Shown here: piece after piece, positions 49,232-61,677 of the stretch
How the letters are laid out: each line of letters opens with the position of its first letter
Position numbering within the stretch: the stretch's first letter is position 1
Assembly: GCF_014839805.1 (NCBI RefSeq)
Contig: NC_051119.1
Span: 10,347,245-10,411,244, forward strand
DNA length: 64,000 nucleotides
Origin: Manduca sexta
Taxonomy: Eukaryota > Arthropoda > Insecta > Lepidoptera > Sphingidae
Reading direction: 5' to 3'
Notes under the pieces: generated by a model
What the model was told of the DNA's origin: nothing
Seen by the model: the letters and a program-made list of their open reading frames with translations, nothing else
Database searches by the model: none
Program-made: the position numbers and the translations under genes

Positions 49232-49432
49232 CTCATGCCATTAATCCCTGAAGGAGTTAACAGAGCAACAAATGCACCCAATCAAAAAAAAATCACCGCA
49301 CTGTGTATTCCGTCCTATGATATGATAGAGGACGAGCCTATCGCCATATCGGGCACAAATTCCAGATTCCGAGCTGATACTGACGAGAAAAACCCAATAT
49401 CATTTCCCGACCCGGGAATTGAACACGAGATC
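49232..49432 (-). mobile_element. tRNA-derived SINE (family I)
   Basis: Reverse orientation: CCCTGAAGGAGTTAACAG, TGTGTATTCCGTCCTATGAT, CCTATCGCCATATCGGGCAC, TATCATTTCCCGACCCGGGA; the A-box head is missing. Confidence 0.7.
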
Positions 49433-50410
49433 AATTTATTTTGTCAATATTTTTATAATTGAAATAATAAACATGTATTACGTATTTTATAAGCAATAAA
49501 TCATAAATAAATAACCAAATGATTTAAACCTGGCATTAAAACTGATCCGGATATATCAGAGTTTAATTAATTGAAAATTCATACTTAGCTTAAATTATTA
49601 TAATTTAAATTAACTTGCATGAATATTGTTATTTCGTTTGCATGTTGATTTGTAAACAGAATCAGAGCTAGATTAATTTCACAATTATTTAACAATAAAT
49701 CGATGTTTTGGTTAACAAAATCAAATATTTGATTTGTAAAAATATTCCTAAAGCTAACCGTTTTAATAGACTCTGCTGACCCCTTTAAACATGACTGAAT
49801 GGGTCTAATTTGTATAAATATGCCTATTTTAATCATTTTTAAACCTCACAATAACTTTATTAGAACACCACAAAGCTAATAAACAAAACTTAAACATATA
49901 AACATATTCTAATTATTTCAAATATGCCTCATTTGCATTCTCTTTGCATGCAAATGATCGTTAAATACGAGCGTTTTAATTTAGCAGCATTATATCTATC
50001 AACTAGCGTGTTCCCTGAGGTAATGTGAAGAGAAAATACTGGTGTTCATTTTTCTTTGCATAAATAGTGAATATGAGAAGTTGTGTTTTGAAGAACATTT
50101 GTTATTCTCGTGAGTAAAATTCTTAAAGCATATATATTTAATTCTGATAGATAGAATGTTTACGAGAATTTAGTCTGATGTAATAGTGTAAGTGGAATCG
50201 AAATATATTTATTTTCACTATCCTTTTTAAGGATATAAAATCGGTCATAAATCAATCCACGACTATGAGCTGAAGATCCAAATATTTTGAGAATAATAAA
50301 TAAATCCAAACTTCCACATTAATTTTAAGACTCTGTTCAGACGAAGCGTTAAACGCGTTAACTGCATTATTTTGATCGAGGTGCTGTGCTAGCGCGCTTT
50401 AAATCCCGTT
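49433..50410. other. non-coding, no gene seen
   Basis: AT-rich; nothing recognised. Confidence 0.5.
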
Positions 50411-50413
50411 CAG

Positions 50414-50590
50414 GGGCCTTATTCTCTATCCCGCACGTTATTTTGACAGTGCGTAACAAGCACGTAACACAACGCATCATGTTTAGGACTATAGAAATTT
50501 GGCTTACAGAATACCATTCCACGCACATTTCACGAAGATAACATGGCACGGCCGCGTTACGCGTTTACACAACCATACAGAATAAGGGCC
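50414..50590 (+). mobile_element. PIF/Harbinger-like MITE, 177 bp, copy 3
   Basis: Exactly 177 bp, flanked by CAG at 50411-50413 and 50591-50593. Termini GGGCCTTATTCT / AGAATAAGGGCC. Interior co-linear with copy 2. The minus-strand open frames over these copies are accidental. Confidence 0.85.
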
Positions 50591-50593
50591 CAG

Positions 50594-51929
50594 GTAGTAA
50601 GCGTTTGACGCACGTTAACTTAGCGCGGCGCTTAGAGGGCACATTTTCGCATGTATATTAATCTCTCGTTCACATGTTACCGCGCGTCTAAAGTTTAAAG
50701 TTTGAACGCGATCTAATAAAAACAATAAATTTTGCGAACATAAATATTTTTTTTCGATGTGAATGTTTTGATATCTACAATAACAAACATAGAAACATTT
50801 AATCCAAAACCGGTTTATCAAAAGAATTGCTAAAGACATCGTCGAGTCAATGCGAGTTCTCGCGAATGATATACGACTGCCTGAAGAATATATTTCACTG
50901 TCACTCACGGCTTATCTCCTGAATAGATGAGGTATTTTGAATCATGCATTGTTTCCATCTAATCTTTCGTTCCAGATTTGTTTGGCGTCATCTGTCTTCT
51001 TCATTTGGCAAGTTGTCTTTCATTGGATTTAGTACATCAATTAGTCAATTCTTATTTCAATTAACTAAAGGTCTATTTTAGTCACAGTGACAGTTACTGT
51101 AAATTATGCCTAAATTATGACGTGTGTGTTGTAGCAATTTTTAAAGTTTATACTGGCGTGATAAATGGGCTCTACTGCACCTAATAGTAAGTAAATAAGG
51201 GTCCAGGTAGTGTCTGACTGACGTGAGCTAATTACTTGTCACTAGTCGACACAATTATGCAGCCCTATTTGCAACACGATTTACACAGGCTGATCCCGAA
51301 ACGCGACACACTTACGTGGCCCACTGTGGGAGCTTAACACTGTGTGTACGGTGGTCGCTATCCAGGGGAACACAAATATCCTTCTAACATCATAATGGAA
51401 GCATTGAAGATTCATAATATGATCAATACTATATACTTAACCTATGTTAGCAAAAACTTTCCTATTGTCATATATATCAGCCAGAATAACCTTATAGCAG
51501 TGTTATTGTATAATTGTATTAATACCAATGCTGTTACTATATCTTTTTAAATAAATATAAATTATTTAGGCGCTATATTTGTAACCAAAAACAATGTAAA
51601 TAGATAATAGAGAAAGGAAAACAAAATATATACCGACGCGTCATTTAGAAGCTTTAATTAAAATAAATTAGTCGCGCAGTACCGACTCTTTCAGGCAAAA
51701 AATAACAAACGTAAACAACCAATTTGCATACGTAATAGTTATTAGGGTCTGCATGTTTTAACAAGTTGTTTCAAATGTAACTAGTTATGCATTATATAAA
51801 AACAAACAATTGTGACGTTTATTTATTGTAATATGTTGGCGGTTAGTGTTAAAACCTCTTTGTTAATTATGGCATGAATATAAGCGCCATTTAGTCGCAT
51901 AACACAGGTTATAAACACACCTACTTTCA
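50594..51929. other. non-coding; one reversed dispersed repeat
   Basis: About 51185-51360 carries the GATCAGCCTGTGTATATCCGG family on the minus strand (CACAGGCTGATCCCGAAACG, CGACACACTTACGTGGCC, GTACGGTGGTCGCTATCCAG). Otherwise nothing recognised. Confidence 0.5.
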
Positions 51930-52040
51930 CACCTCAGTCTCACCCGTGAACACGACGGTTGCAAAGTCTTCGAAACGTCGGGAGAAAATTAAAACATTAA
52001 AACCGCGATAAAATTCGAAAAACAATTTTATTTCAAGTTT
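51930..52040. mobile_element. foldback MITE, CCCGACGTTTCGAAGAC family, right half only
   Basis: CACCTCAGTCTCACCCGTGA, GGTTGCAAAGTCTTCGAAAC, GTCGGGAGAAAATTAAAAC, ACCGCGATAAAATTCG. Confidence 0.65.
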
Positions 52041-52214
52041 TAGTCCGAGTTTTTTAATAAAGTTTTTGTTCCGTTGCCGCGTGTTGACTCTTTATTGAAG
52101 AACCCTTATTGTTATTACTTATGTTAATGGTATGAATGAACCAATCAAAATAACACATACAGGCATGTTAAACAAACTTTATTATGATTGGCTCAATATC
52201 CCTATGAATCCGAT

Positions 52215-52350
52215 GGTAGCGGCCAACACTGTTTATATTTATCAGCCAACTTCAATTTCAACAGGCCGACATAATTGCGTCGACTGCCGAGGGGTAATCA
52301 TCTCTGGTCAGTCGACATTGTACTCCACTTCACTTATCATCAGGCACGTT
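52215..52350 (+). mobile_element. dispersed repeat, GTCGACTGCCGAGGGGTAAT family
   Basis: TCAACAGGCCGACATAATTG, GTCGACTGCCGAGGGGTAAT, TCTGGTCAGTCGACATTG, TTATCATCAGGCACG. The 158-codon open frame across it (52132-52608) is accidental. Confidence 0.6.
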
Positions 52351-52877
52351 GGGGTCATTTTGCCGTGTACATTTAAATTAGCCATTAGTAGGATCTCTCA
52401 TTTAGCCCTTTTTTATTTCACTACAGCTTTCTGTTCACATAGATATTTTCAAAAGAAATTGTTGGATTGGCGTAGTTGTTACTTGATACTTGGTTCGCCT
52501 CCTTCAGCATTGCACACTTTGGCAGGAAATCCCAATTTCATGAAATGGCATCAAACATCAAAGGGTAGTTTGTGCTATGTTGACACGAAACAGGATTGGA
52601 TTAACTAATCGAGTGAAATTAAATGATGTTCTGGGTCATTAAGCTTAGCTAACATGTGTAGGGAAATGTCGTTCAGAATCAATCTAGATCATTTGGACGT
52701 AGATACGCAAAAAATATTGTATTTAATTCGTATGTTATAAATATGTACTGTTTGTTTTAAAATGACAATACAAAAAAAAAGATCCAGCCCACAAAATGAT
52801 ACCTGAGAAAGTGAAGAAATTTAAATCGTATATATATAAGATTGAAGTTTAAATCGTATTTTTATAAATAAATAAAT

Positions 52878-53196
52878 AATATCAGCCCTGTATTTATATA
52901 CTGTCCCACTGTTGGTCACGGGCCTCCTCTACTACTGAGAGGGAATAGGCATTAGTCCACCACGCTGGCCTAGTGCGGGTTGGTAGACTTCACACACCCT
53001 TGAAAATTCCTAATAGCGAATTTCTCAGGTATGCAGGTTTCCTCACGATGTTTTCCTTCACCGTTAAAGCAAGCGATAATTCACAAAGAATACACACATA
53101 ATTTTTTTTAGAAAAATCAAAGGTGTGTGCCCTTGGGATTTGAACCTGCGGACATTCGTCTCGGCAGTCCGTTCCACAACCAATTAGGCTATCGTA
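52878..53196 (-). mobile_element. tRNA-derived SINE (family II), near full length
   Basis: Reverse orientation: ATATCAGCCCTGTATTTATA, CTACTACTGAGAGGGAATAG, CCACCACGCTGGCCTAGTGC, TTTTCCTTCACCGTTAAAGC, GGGATTTGAACCTGC (reversed B box) and CAATTAGGCTATCG (reversed A box). Confidence 0.75.
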
Positions 53197-53214
53197 TTTT
53201 TACTCATTGACATT

Positions 53215-53410
53215 CATCACAAGGAGTTTAGACCCAACGTGGTGGCCCACATAACTAACTTTGGGATCAGCCTGTGTATATCCGGTTTCAACAGGCCGGC
53301 TTAATTGTGTCGACTGCCGAGGGGTAATGATTTCTCGTCAGTCCACATTCTAATAGAGCCCACTCCACTTACCATCAGGTGCAGAAGGATCACTTTCCCG
53401 TGGCTGTATG
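53215..53410 (+). mobile_element. dispersed repeat, GATCAGCCTGTGTATATCCGG family
   Basis: GTGGTGGCCCACATAAC-like start, ATCAGCCTGTGTATATCCGG, GTCGACTGCCGAGGGGTAAT, ACTTACCATCAGGTGCAG. Directly abuts the family II SINE. Confidence 0.65.
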
Positions 53411-53524
53411 AATAAAAAAACGAAGGCCATGACAGAAATGGTATAAGAATCAGGATAAAGAGACGATATACAAGTTATCTAAACTTATGTGTGTATTTCT
53501 TATATACGAGATTTAAAAAAAAAA

Positions 53525-53796
53525 CTGCCTCGGTGGCGTAGTTGTACTGCATGTGCGGTACGGCAGCGCTCTGAGGTCTTGGGTTCGAATCTCGGGTCGG
53601 GCAAAGTGATATGTGGGTTTTTCTGCCCAATATCAGCCCAGAGTCTGGAATTTTTGCCCGATATGGCGATAGGCTCGCCTTCCATCATATCCTGGGACGG
53701 AACACACTCGGCGAAAGGTGGGTGCCCTGGTTGCACCTCTGCATACCCCTTCGGAGATAAATGCGTGATGGTGTGTGTGTGTGTGTGTGTATGTGT
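53525..53796 (+). mobile_element. tRNA-derived SINE (family I), full length with (GT)n tail
   Basis: CTGCCTCGGTGGCGTAGTTG head, GGGTTCGAATCTCGGGTCGG B-box region, TGCCCGATATGGCGATAGGC, CCCTTCGGAGATAAATGCGT, then about 11 GT units. One of the two best copies in the window. Confidence 0.85.
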
Positions 53797-54540
53797 AAAA
53801 AAAGTCTATTTTTAGAAAAATACGAGTGTAATAGCACATGAATTATTTCAGACAACAAAATCCATTCATAAATAGTTAAGATATAGTTTAGTTAAGATTT
53901 TAACAGTTAAATCAGGCCATAGACCAAATACCCTATTATCTGATCGCGATAAAACCATTCAGAATCAAATGAAAACGGGTACACGATCGACGTAAGCCGG
54001 CACAAGTCATTTGGCTGATGATGTGGCATGGAGCGGCGATTAGGCGTAGTTTATGTGTCTGGAATTAAGCTGTATCGGAGCCTCTCCGCTCATACGGTTA
54101 ATTGACAGCCTCGGTTTGAGCCAAGCCCTAGATATTATACGTATCTAATATAGATAGGGTTGGTAAAAGATTATACATAAATAATAAAATTACCTAGGCA
54201 TCTTCAAGTCACGAGCATAGGTATCTTCTAGGCAAGCGTGCTCCAACGTAGACTACATCATCACTTACCATCAGGCGAGATAGTGGTCAAATGCGAGCCT
54301 ATAGACTATAAAATAAATAGTGTCAAGCCTGTTACCCATTTCTGAATTAAATGTCTATCATTAACATTTCGATTTTTGTTATATTCTATGTAATACGATG
54401 TGATTTTTGCCATTTACCAGCAAACATTTCAGATTTCTGTCTGATACTAGAACACCTAATATCACCTTACGCGACTTGGGATCGAACTCGAGATCTCAGC
54501 GTGGTAGCCAATCACCAATTCCGGCCGGCACCATATTAAT
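53797..54540. other. non-coding with small repeat fragments
   Basis: A fragment CACTTACCATCAGGCGAGAT is at 54265-54284 and a reversed B-box-like GGGATCGAACTCGAG at 54479-54493; no gene. Confidence 0.45.
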
Positions 54541-54860
54541 TTGTTTGTTTGTTTATTACTTTGAATGTCGAGACGGGCTTGCCGTTCGCCTAATGGTAAG
54601 CGATACGACCGCCCATAAACAGTAAAAATACCATCAAACACCTTGCGTAATTACAAAGCATTGTTTGGTATTCCACTGCGTTCGTCATCCTGAGACGTGA
54701 GACGTTAAGTATTATTATGTCTTATTATTACACTAGCTACAACGTTCTTCGAAACGGAATATATTAGAGACTACAGTTTTGGTTGGCGGCAGAAATAAAC
54801 ATTACGGTGTTACCTATCCAGGCGGAATCTTACATATAAGAGACCAGTAAAAAAAATCAA
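54541..54860 (-). mobile_element. LINE 3' tail (BMC1/L1Bm-like)
   Basis: Reverse orientation: TGTCGAGACGGGCTTGCCGT, AGCGATACGACCGCCCATAA, TCCACTGCGTTCGTCATCCT, GTATTATTATGTCTTATTAT, CTAGCTACAACGTTCTTCGA, CGGTGTTACCTATCCAGGCG. Confidence 0.65.
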
Positions 54861-55348
54861 TCAAATGTTACCGAAATATGATCTAAGATAAGCCGTGAAT
54901 CGTCTTAAGGGTTTTAGCAACTCGTAAATAAACTGACTGCCTATACGTCAAAAATATATAAGCACTAAAGAAAATTTATTATCCTGTTCATTGAATGTTT
55001 ATTGCTCAATATTATCGAAACAGCAAAACTTATCTTGAACTCCTATATTTGTAAGACAAGAAAATATTCTGTTTTGGATTACTGTAATATTATTTTTCCG
55101 CAGCTTTGCTTTGTATTTGGTGAAAATTGTTATTTTGGAGGGCAAATAATAACTGAACATGTTATGTATAATACATGAGCCCGTGACATACGAAAGGCTT
55201 CTTCGGTAAGAGGCTTAGTTGGGTATCAAAATTTTGATGTGAATTATTTAGTACCTAATGTTGGCATGGATCATGGATAGAAATCCATTTTAGATCGTCT
55301 TAATTTATGGAAAAATGGATACTATATCTATAGTGTTACAGTAAATAC

Positions 55349-55556
55349 ACACACACTCATGCCTTTTGTCTCTTACCTTCATGTGTGTTCCGTCCCATGA
55401 TGTGATAGGAGGGCGAACCTTTGGCCATACCAGGCACAAATTCCAGTCTCCGGGATGATAGTGAGTAGAAAAACCGCTATCACTTTGCCCTACCCGAGGT
55501 TTGAACCCGAGACTTCAGTACTGCAGTACCGTAATACAACTACGCCACGGATGCAG
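55349..55556 (-). mobile_element. tRNA-derived SINE (family I)
   Basis: Reverse orientation: ACACACTCATGCC, GTGTGTTCCGTCCCATGATG, GGCACAAATTCCAGTCTCCG, GGTTTGAACCCGAGACTTC, ACTACGCCACGGATGCAGT. Confidence 0.75.
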
Positions 55557-55966
55557 TCTTATAAATTTGTACTAAAATGAATTTACAGGTGCAAATGCAA
55601 ATGTAGCTCAAAATTCCTACAAAAATAAATAAAAATAACATTTCTTTAAAGTAACTATAGTAATATAATCCGCAGAATCAACAAACGAAACAGATTCAAA
55701 TCCAAATATAATTCATCCCGAAAGAACATCTAAAAAATACGAAAGAAATAACGCAAACTCATTAATTCTTTTCCAATAAGATACACGGGCAACAACCAAA
55801 AAACCCAACTTAATCCGGCAAGAAACGGAGATAGGGCGATATAAATCTCACGGTAGCGTAAAATTTGCCGACTTGCAGATTTTACTGCATTGATCGTGCG
55901 CGTCCGTATTCTAGAATTTTCTTTTTTCTATTTTTTTTCACAGTTTAACTTCACTGCTGTATCGGG

Positions 55967-56590
55967 AAAATATACCTAAGAATTCTCCATAAAAATTTCG
56001 AAGGTATGTAAAGTCTGCCACGCCAATCTAGACCAGCGTGATTTATTAGGGCCTAAGTCCTTTATAATAGAAGAAGTCCTTACTCAGTAACAGGAAGAAA
56101 AATATACCTAAGAATTTCGAAGGTATGTGAAGTCTGCCACGCCAATCTAGACCAGCGTGATGAATTAAGGCCTAAATCCTCTATAGTAGAGGAAGCCCTT
56201 GCTCAGTAAAGGGAAGGAAAATATACCTAAGAATTTCGAAGGTATGTGAAGTCTGCTACTCCGGTCTAGATCAGCGTGATGAACTAAGACTAAATCCTCT
56301 ATAGTAGAAGAAACCCTGGCTCAGTAACAGGAAGGAAAATATACCTAAGAATTTCAAATGTATGTAAACTATGCCACGCCGATGATCAGTGTGGCGGACT
56401 AAAGCCTAAATCTTCTGTAATAGAAGAAGTCCTTGCTCAGTAACGGTAAGGAAAATATACCTAAGAATGCTTCATAGGAATTTCGAAGGTTTGTGAAGTC
56501 TGCTACCCCGGTCTAGTCCAGCATGGCGGATTAAGGCCTAAATCATCAGTAGCCCGTAGACGAAGTCCTTGCTCATCATGAAACAGTACG
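55967..56590 (+). repeat. tandem array, about 5 units of 116-132 bp, derived from SINE family II
   Basis: Units begin AAAATATACCTAAGAAT at 55967, 56099, 56218, 56336 and 56452. Each continues TTTCGAAGGTATGTGAAGTC, TAGACCAGCGTGATGAATTA, AGGCCTAAATCCTCTATAGT, AGAAGTCCTTGCTCAGTAAC. The wording equals the middle of SINE family II in plus orientation. The first and last units carry an extra TCCATAAAAAT/CTTCATAGG step. Confidence 0.85.
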
Positions 56591-57959
56591 TAATCCATGA
56601 CTGGTATTAGTTATTGATATTGTAACTTTACTGCACCTAATACGAATAATGTAGCGCCGAGATGAAGTATCGATTAACGAACTATAATTGTCCCTTGCCA
56701 GACACCATTATGTTGACGTTCAAAGTCGGATATGCACAGACTGATCTCGATAATCAATATTTACTTATCGATAATATTGCTAATGTCGACAAAACAGTGT
56801 TAAGAGATTTTAAAGTTAAAAACAGCGAAATTTAAACTGAAAACGAAGTTATCGATATTTATTAAGGTATTGCTAGTATTATCTGGAAAATTAAATATAC
56901 ACTTTATCAAACGAATGATATTTGATTAATTAACGCTAATATTTGGTAAGGTTCTTGTTTACCGTATTTAGTAACATAATATATATACTTCAAGGGTCGA
57001 AGCCAAGACACCTTTCTACAATTGTTAATGCCAATAGAAAACTAAAAAATGTATAGGAATCAATTAACCAAACTACGGACATGTTGCGAACATATGTCAT
57101 TTCCATAAATATTAGCGTAAACGATTGTAAAAACACATCTTGACTGCGGCCTCAGAATTGAAGTATCGATATTATTTACCCATGAAATTGTATTTCGATA
57201 TACTCGATCAATGTCAGATTAGGTTCTATTATGTATTGGATGATGTATAACGAAATGAGGTTTGATATTTTCTGGAAGAATATTAACAACAAAGGGTCTT
57301 TTAAGTTTGACCTGACTGTCTTTGTGTCATGTAAGTTTTTCTGTGCGATGGCTCAATACTTATTTTTTTGTTTTGGGTTGTTCGGGCAGTTTATGGCTTA
57401 TTTTACAAAATTAGTTGTAACTTAAATAACGATGTGCCAATTACAAGCTTCTACAAATAGAAATAGTAGTTGTAGTTTATACATTTTAACCAACTTCAAA
57501 AAGAAGGAGGTCTTCAGTTCAACGCGTTTATAGTTACTTTTGTATTTACAGCAACCAGTCCGAGTTTAGTAAACCGATGTTCCTGATTTTTATTTCACTT
57601 TATAGTACAGGCTTACAAAATATATTCTATGTTAATACAAAGAGCAAACGGATCACTTTAAGTGATGATCCTCGTCCGAAAATACAATAAAATCATTGAA
57701 AGCAGATAGGCTCTTTGCTTTATGCGAAACAGCTTCGATATTCCAACGAAATCTAGTTTTAGTAACATTATTCTAAGTAGCATTTCCTTTTTCTTCTATT
57801 TTATTTATATATTTATTTTTATTCTTCTAATACAATCCACGAGTCACTATCTACCAAGTTCCGGATTTCCACAGGTTCCCGTTGAAAACCAGCAACAGGG
57901 ACGCATTGTCCGGCATTTTATGAGGATGTGGAACCTTTTCTTCAGTATCGCGGGATGCA
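56591..57959. other. non-coding, no gene seen
   Basis: AT-rich. 57488 AACCAACTTCAAAAAGAAGG is a dispersed-repeat end. No family signature in any open frame. Confidence 0.5.
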
Positions 57960-58277
57960 CATTCTCCTACCCTACTAATGGTAGGTCTCTCATATGTGTG
58001 AGTGCGCCCGAGTAGGTACCATCGCAATGTCTATTTTTGCCGCCAAGCATCAGTTTGTATTCACTGTACCGGTTTGAAGAAAATTATAGCCAGTGTAACT
58101 ACTGTATGTAATAAGACTTAACATCTCATGTCTGAGGATGGCGAGCGTACTGGAATTCTAAAACAATACTATGTAATTCAATGTGTTGGAGAGTGCTTCT
58201 ACTATTTAGGGGCGGTCGTATCGCTTACGATCAGGCGAACTGCTAGCTCGTATCGTCATTCAAAACTATAAAAAAAA
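57960..58277 (+). mobile_element. LINE 3' tail (BMC1/L1Bm-like), longest copy
   Basis: ACTAATGGTAGGTCTCTCAT, GAGTAGGTACCATCGCAATG, TCTATTTTTGCCGCCAAGCA, TATAGCCAGTGTAACTACTG, GGCGGTCGTATCGCTTACGA, GCTCGTATCGTCATTCAAAA and a short A-rich tail. Useful as the reference for the other truncated copies. Confidence 0.65.
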
Positions 58278-60284
58278 CCCTTTATGTAAGTATTACTTAG
58301 TGGACCTCGTTATAAATGTTTGTGTGCGTTAAAGTATATTGTGCGAATAAATGTTTCCTTCTTTCAGAATCTGCTCGATTAGCGTGTACTTGAATCGACG
58401 CTGATTCGCTATTATTCGATGGAAAATGGATGAAACCACAGATCAATGCTCAGTACGTTGAATAAAACATGGCGGTTTATTAACTATGCTGTAAACCGCG
58501 AATATTTAACCACAATTACTGGAATGTGTGTGATTACTGCCTTTGAGGTTTGTCGATATTATTTTTTTATGTAAACAGTTTAATTGGTCTCATGACTTGA
58601 TTTATTTGAACCCGTTGATAGCTAAGTATTAAGTGAAATTGTTTATTGAGACGTCTCCAAATCTTACTCAAATTATGAATGGAAAAATTTATAATATGAT
58701 TGTAGAGGTAAAAGGCAAAAACGATGAAAAGATTTATTTATTTATTTATTTATTTGGATAAAATTTGGCACATGGATATTATTTATGCACGATGCAGTGG
58801 AACACAATATAACAGATATACTTCTAACTTTCCTACCATATTGAGCAAATTAGTTATATTACAAAATAATAAAGGTCATTTTTGTTTAAATATACCATGC
58901 TATCTTTCAATTTGTAGCACATGTTTACCTCTTACTAAGCGGATCTCAGACAGCCAGGCGCTTCCTTTTAATAATTACTTGTATTGATTTTGAAAGTACG
59001 TCTAACAAAGGACTAGTTGGGTTCTCACTTAGAATATTAAAATAGAGGAAACTTCAACACGATTCAAATGTCTTACAGTAAACCAGCGTGATGTGACAAT
59101 GTAATTTGTTACTTTAAGTCAGCATGACGCTGAGGATCTCTTTCATTCTTCATACATTTTGTATCTTCTTCTTTATTGTTAAATCTATTCAAAACTTCTC
59201 TGACTATGTAGATTATGCTGAGTGGAAATCATGTACCATCAGTTGATTCCCCTGTTTCACTCTCTCTCTCTGTCCAGTCGGTCCTTCATTTTTGAGGATC
59301 GTGATTCTCAATTATCTTCACTTCATTTTCACCTGTTTCACTAGATACTGCTACAAAATGATATAAGTACCTACAATTTTGATCAAACGTGCTATATCTC
59401 CAAATCGCCCGTATTTGAGGATCTACTCCTACATTTCGAGATCCGATTGAGCCAGAGGCGTAGCGGCGTGTGACGTCATCGTAATCTGATTTGAGAGCCT
59501 AGTTGCTTAGTTGGCAGCGTAATTTGTTTAAGTGTTAAGCTGGTGTGTCAATTCGAATCCTAAACAGGGAATTATCGAATGATGACGGATTAAACTCGCT
59601 TTCTTGCAGTTAATAACTGTACACAATAGTGGTTTCAGAAGGGATTTTTTATGTTCTAGCTTCTACTAGACCTACTTGAGTTCCTAGGTGATGTTCATGA
59701 CCTAGTCTGGTCTTTAAGGTTCAAAATCGCTCCATAGAGTTCCTTGACAACTGAAATAAATTTGTATTTGAAAACGAGGCTACAGTAGTTGCTCGAGTCT
59801 CTATCACAAAACTCACAATTTTTATTTCCCGATGTTTATTTTTTTTTAACCGGTCTCTGCGTTTGTTAGCCTGGCAGAGCCGGCTTGATGTGTAATTTAT
59901 TTAATAGTTAATTTATATATTTTGAAATATTTTATGTCAAAAAGTCAATTAACTGCCTCTGTGAACAGGCCAATCCCATTTCGTTCAAACCAAATTCAGT
60001 CAGTATTACAATTTGTATATTCATCCAATTTACAGACTATTTTCATGACAAACGATATCATGACCTCGATTTTCAATACAAAGTACAGAATAAGGCCATC
60101 GAGAGTGCGGACACAAACTTCTTCTGTACAAAGAGTCGTCTCCAATTCTATTTTATATTCATTGATGCATATTCTTGTACCGACCTTTTAGCAATCTTAC
60201 TGACTAGTGACGCTAATATTTTATATTTCAACATCCTGCTACATGAACGGTAAAATATTTTAAAATGTTAGAAATGCAGTTCTT
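58278..60284. other. non-coding, no gene seen
   Basis: AT-rich. (TTTA)n at about 58733-58755 and (CT)n at about 59259-59272. Small open frames (58724-58987, 59922-60191) show no domain. Confidence 0.5.
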
Positions 60285-60545
60285 TTTTTCTTTTATTGCT
60301 TTGAATGACGAGACGAGCTTTCCGTTCGCCAGATGGTAAGCGATACGACTGCCCATAAACAGTACAAACACATTAAGTCGTTAAGTATTATTATGTCCAG
60401 TAGTGACACTTGCTACAATGTCCTTCAAATTGGAATATAAGTGACTACACACTGCTGCTTGGCGGCCGAAGTAGACATTGCGGTGGTACCAACCTCAGCG
60501 AACCTCACATATTGGCGACCTACTACCAGTAACACAAAGGCAGAT
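60285..60545 (-). mobile_element. LINE 3' tail (BMC1/L1Bm-like)
   Basis: Reverse orientation: TTTATTGCTTTGAATGACGA, ACGAGCTTTCCGTTCGCC, AGCGATACGACTGCCCATAA, AAGTGACTACACACTGCTGC, TAGACATTGCGGTGGTACCA. Confidence 0.65.
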
Positions 60546-60839
60546 TTTTAGTATTTGTTTTATTGCTTTGAATGACTGATTATTACAACAGTTAACTCAT
60601 CTCTCAATATTCAATGAAGATAAAAAGCCATTTATCGTATACGAACAAGATGAAACATAAATATTAACTGCCTACCGCAGCAACGAATATTGAACTTCAA
60701 TCACTTAACTGGCTAAATAGTTTCGTGGAATAAGCCTCGTGCCGTTCTCTATATTTTAATTAGTTTCAAAACTAATGGGAAATTGACGATATTTCTAATC
60801 AGCAAAATACGCAGTTAAATCAATTTTAATATATGATGC

Positions 60840-60990
60840 AGAAGAGTTTTTTTGAACGCGCTAATCTCAGGAACTATTAAAATAAATCTTATTTTCACTT
60901 ATAGGAAGCCACATTAGTCCTAAGTGCTATAGGCTTTTTATTCCTGGAAACTATTTATTCTGGAAAACTTTTTGACGTGATCGGAACAGC
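60840..60990 (-). repeat. retroposon tail fragment (GCGCGTTCAAA family)
   Basis: GAGTTTTTTTGAACGCGCTA, ATCTCAGGAACTATTAAA and TAGTCCTAAGTGCTATAGGC are the reverse of the sequence ending the 123-bp array at 18801-18870. Confidence 0.5.
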
Positions 60991-61159
60991 AAGCAAAAAA
61001 TAATTTTATATATAAGTCTAGAAAGTACAAATTAATAAGGGAATCGTATATTACTGCGAGGCCCAGACCTGCCGAAACCTCACTGAAAACCAAATACACT
61101 ACACTTCATAGCAATACTCTTCAAGACCCTCAATATGAAACCGGAAGAATAAAAAAAAA

Positions 61160-61312
61160 ACAAGTATTTTTTATTGCTTTGAATGACGAGACGAGCTTCC
61201 GTTTGCCTGATTGTAAGCGATACGACCGCCTATAAATAGTAGGAACTCATCCAACACCTTGAATTTTAAAGTATTGTTTGGTAATCCATTGCGCTCGCCA
61301 TCCTGACACATG
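61160..61312 (-). mobile_element. LINE 3' tail (BMC1/L1Bm-like), truncated
   Basis: Reverse orientation with A-rich tail at the left: AAAAAAAAACAAG, TTATTGCTTTGAATGACGAG, AGCGATACGACCGCCTATAA, TTGCGCTCGCCATCCTGACA. It abuts the CTAGCTGACCCG repeat. Confidence 0.65.
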
Positions 61313-61327
61313 ATATATATTTACCGA

Positions 61328-61606
61328 CTAGCTGACCCGACAGACGTTGTCCCGTCTTAATTATGAATTTGCAGCGCGCATTCTGTCAATCGCTGACAGT
61401 TACTTCAAACAATTGACAGTTATATAAAATTGATATTTTCCGTTAAATTTTTTAAATTTTCTAATATTTCGCGCAATTTTTTGTTTTTTTTCTTTCATAA
61501 GAACCATCTCCTGACAATAAAAAACACAACATAAAAAATTTGTGAAATCGGTCCAGCCGTTCACGCGTGATGGCGTGACCAAAGGACATAGGGATTCATT
61601 TTTAAC
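61328..61606 (+). repeat. CTAGCTGACCCGACAGACG dispersed repeat, copy 2
   Basis: Same family and length class as 23641-23929, sharing GAATTTGCAGCGCGCATTCT and the CCGTTCACGCGTGATGGCGT end. The two copies are clearly more diverged than the two 4.26 kb copies. Confidence 0.75.
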
Positions 61607-61677
61607 GATAAACAGATAACGGACTTTATACATATTTATACTCTACTATAAATTTTATATATTATTATTAATAATAA

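Noticed and set aside
52132..52608. 158-codon plus-strand open frame
   Set aside because: It runs through a dispersed repeat (52215-52350) and half of it reads repeat consensus; no domain or codon signature.
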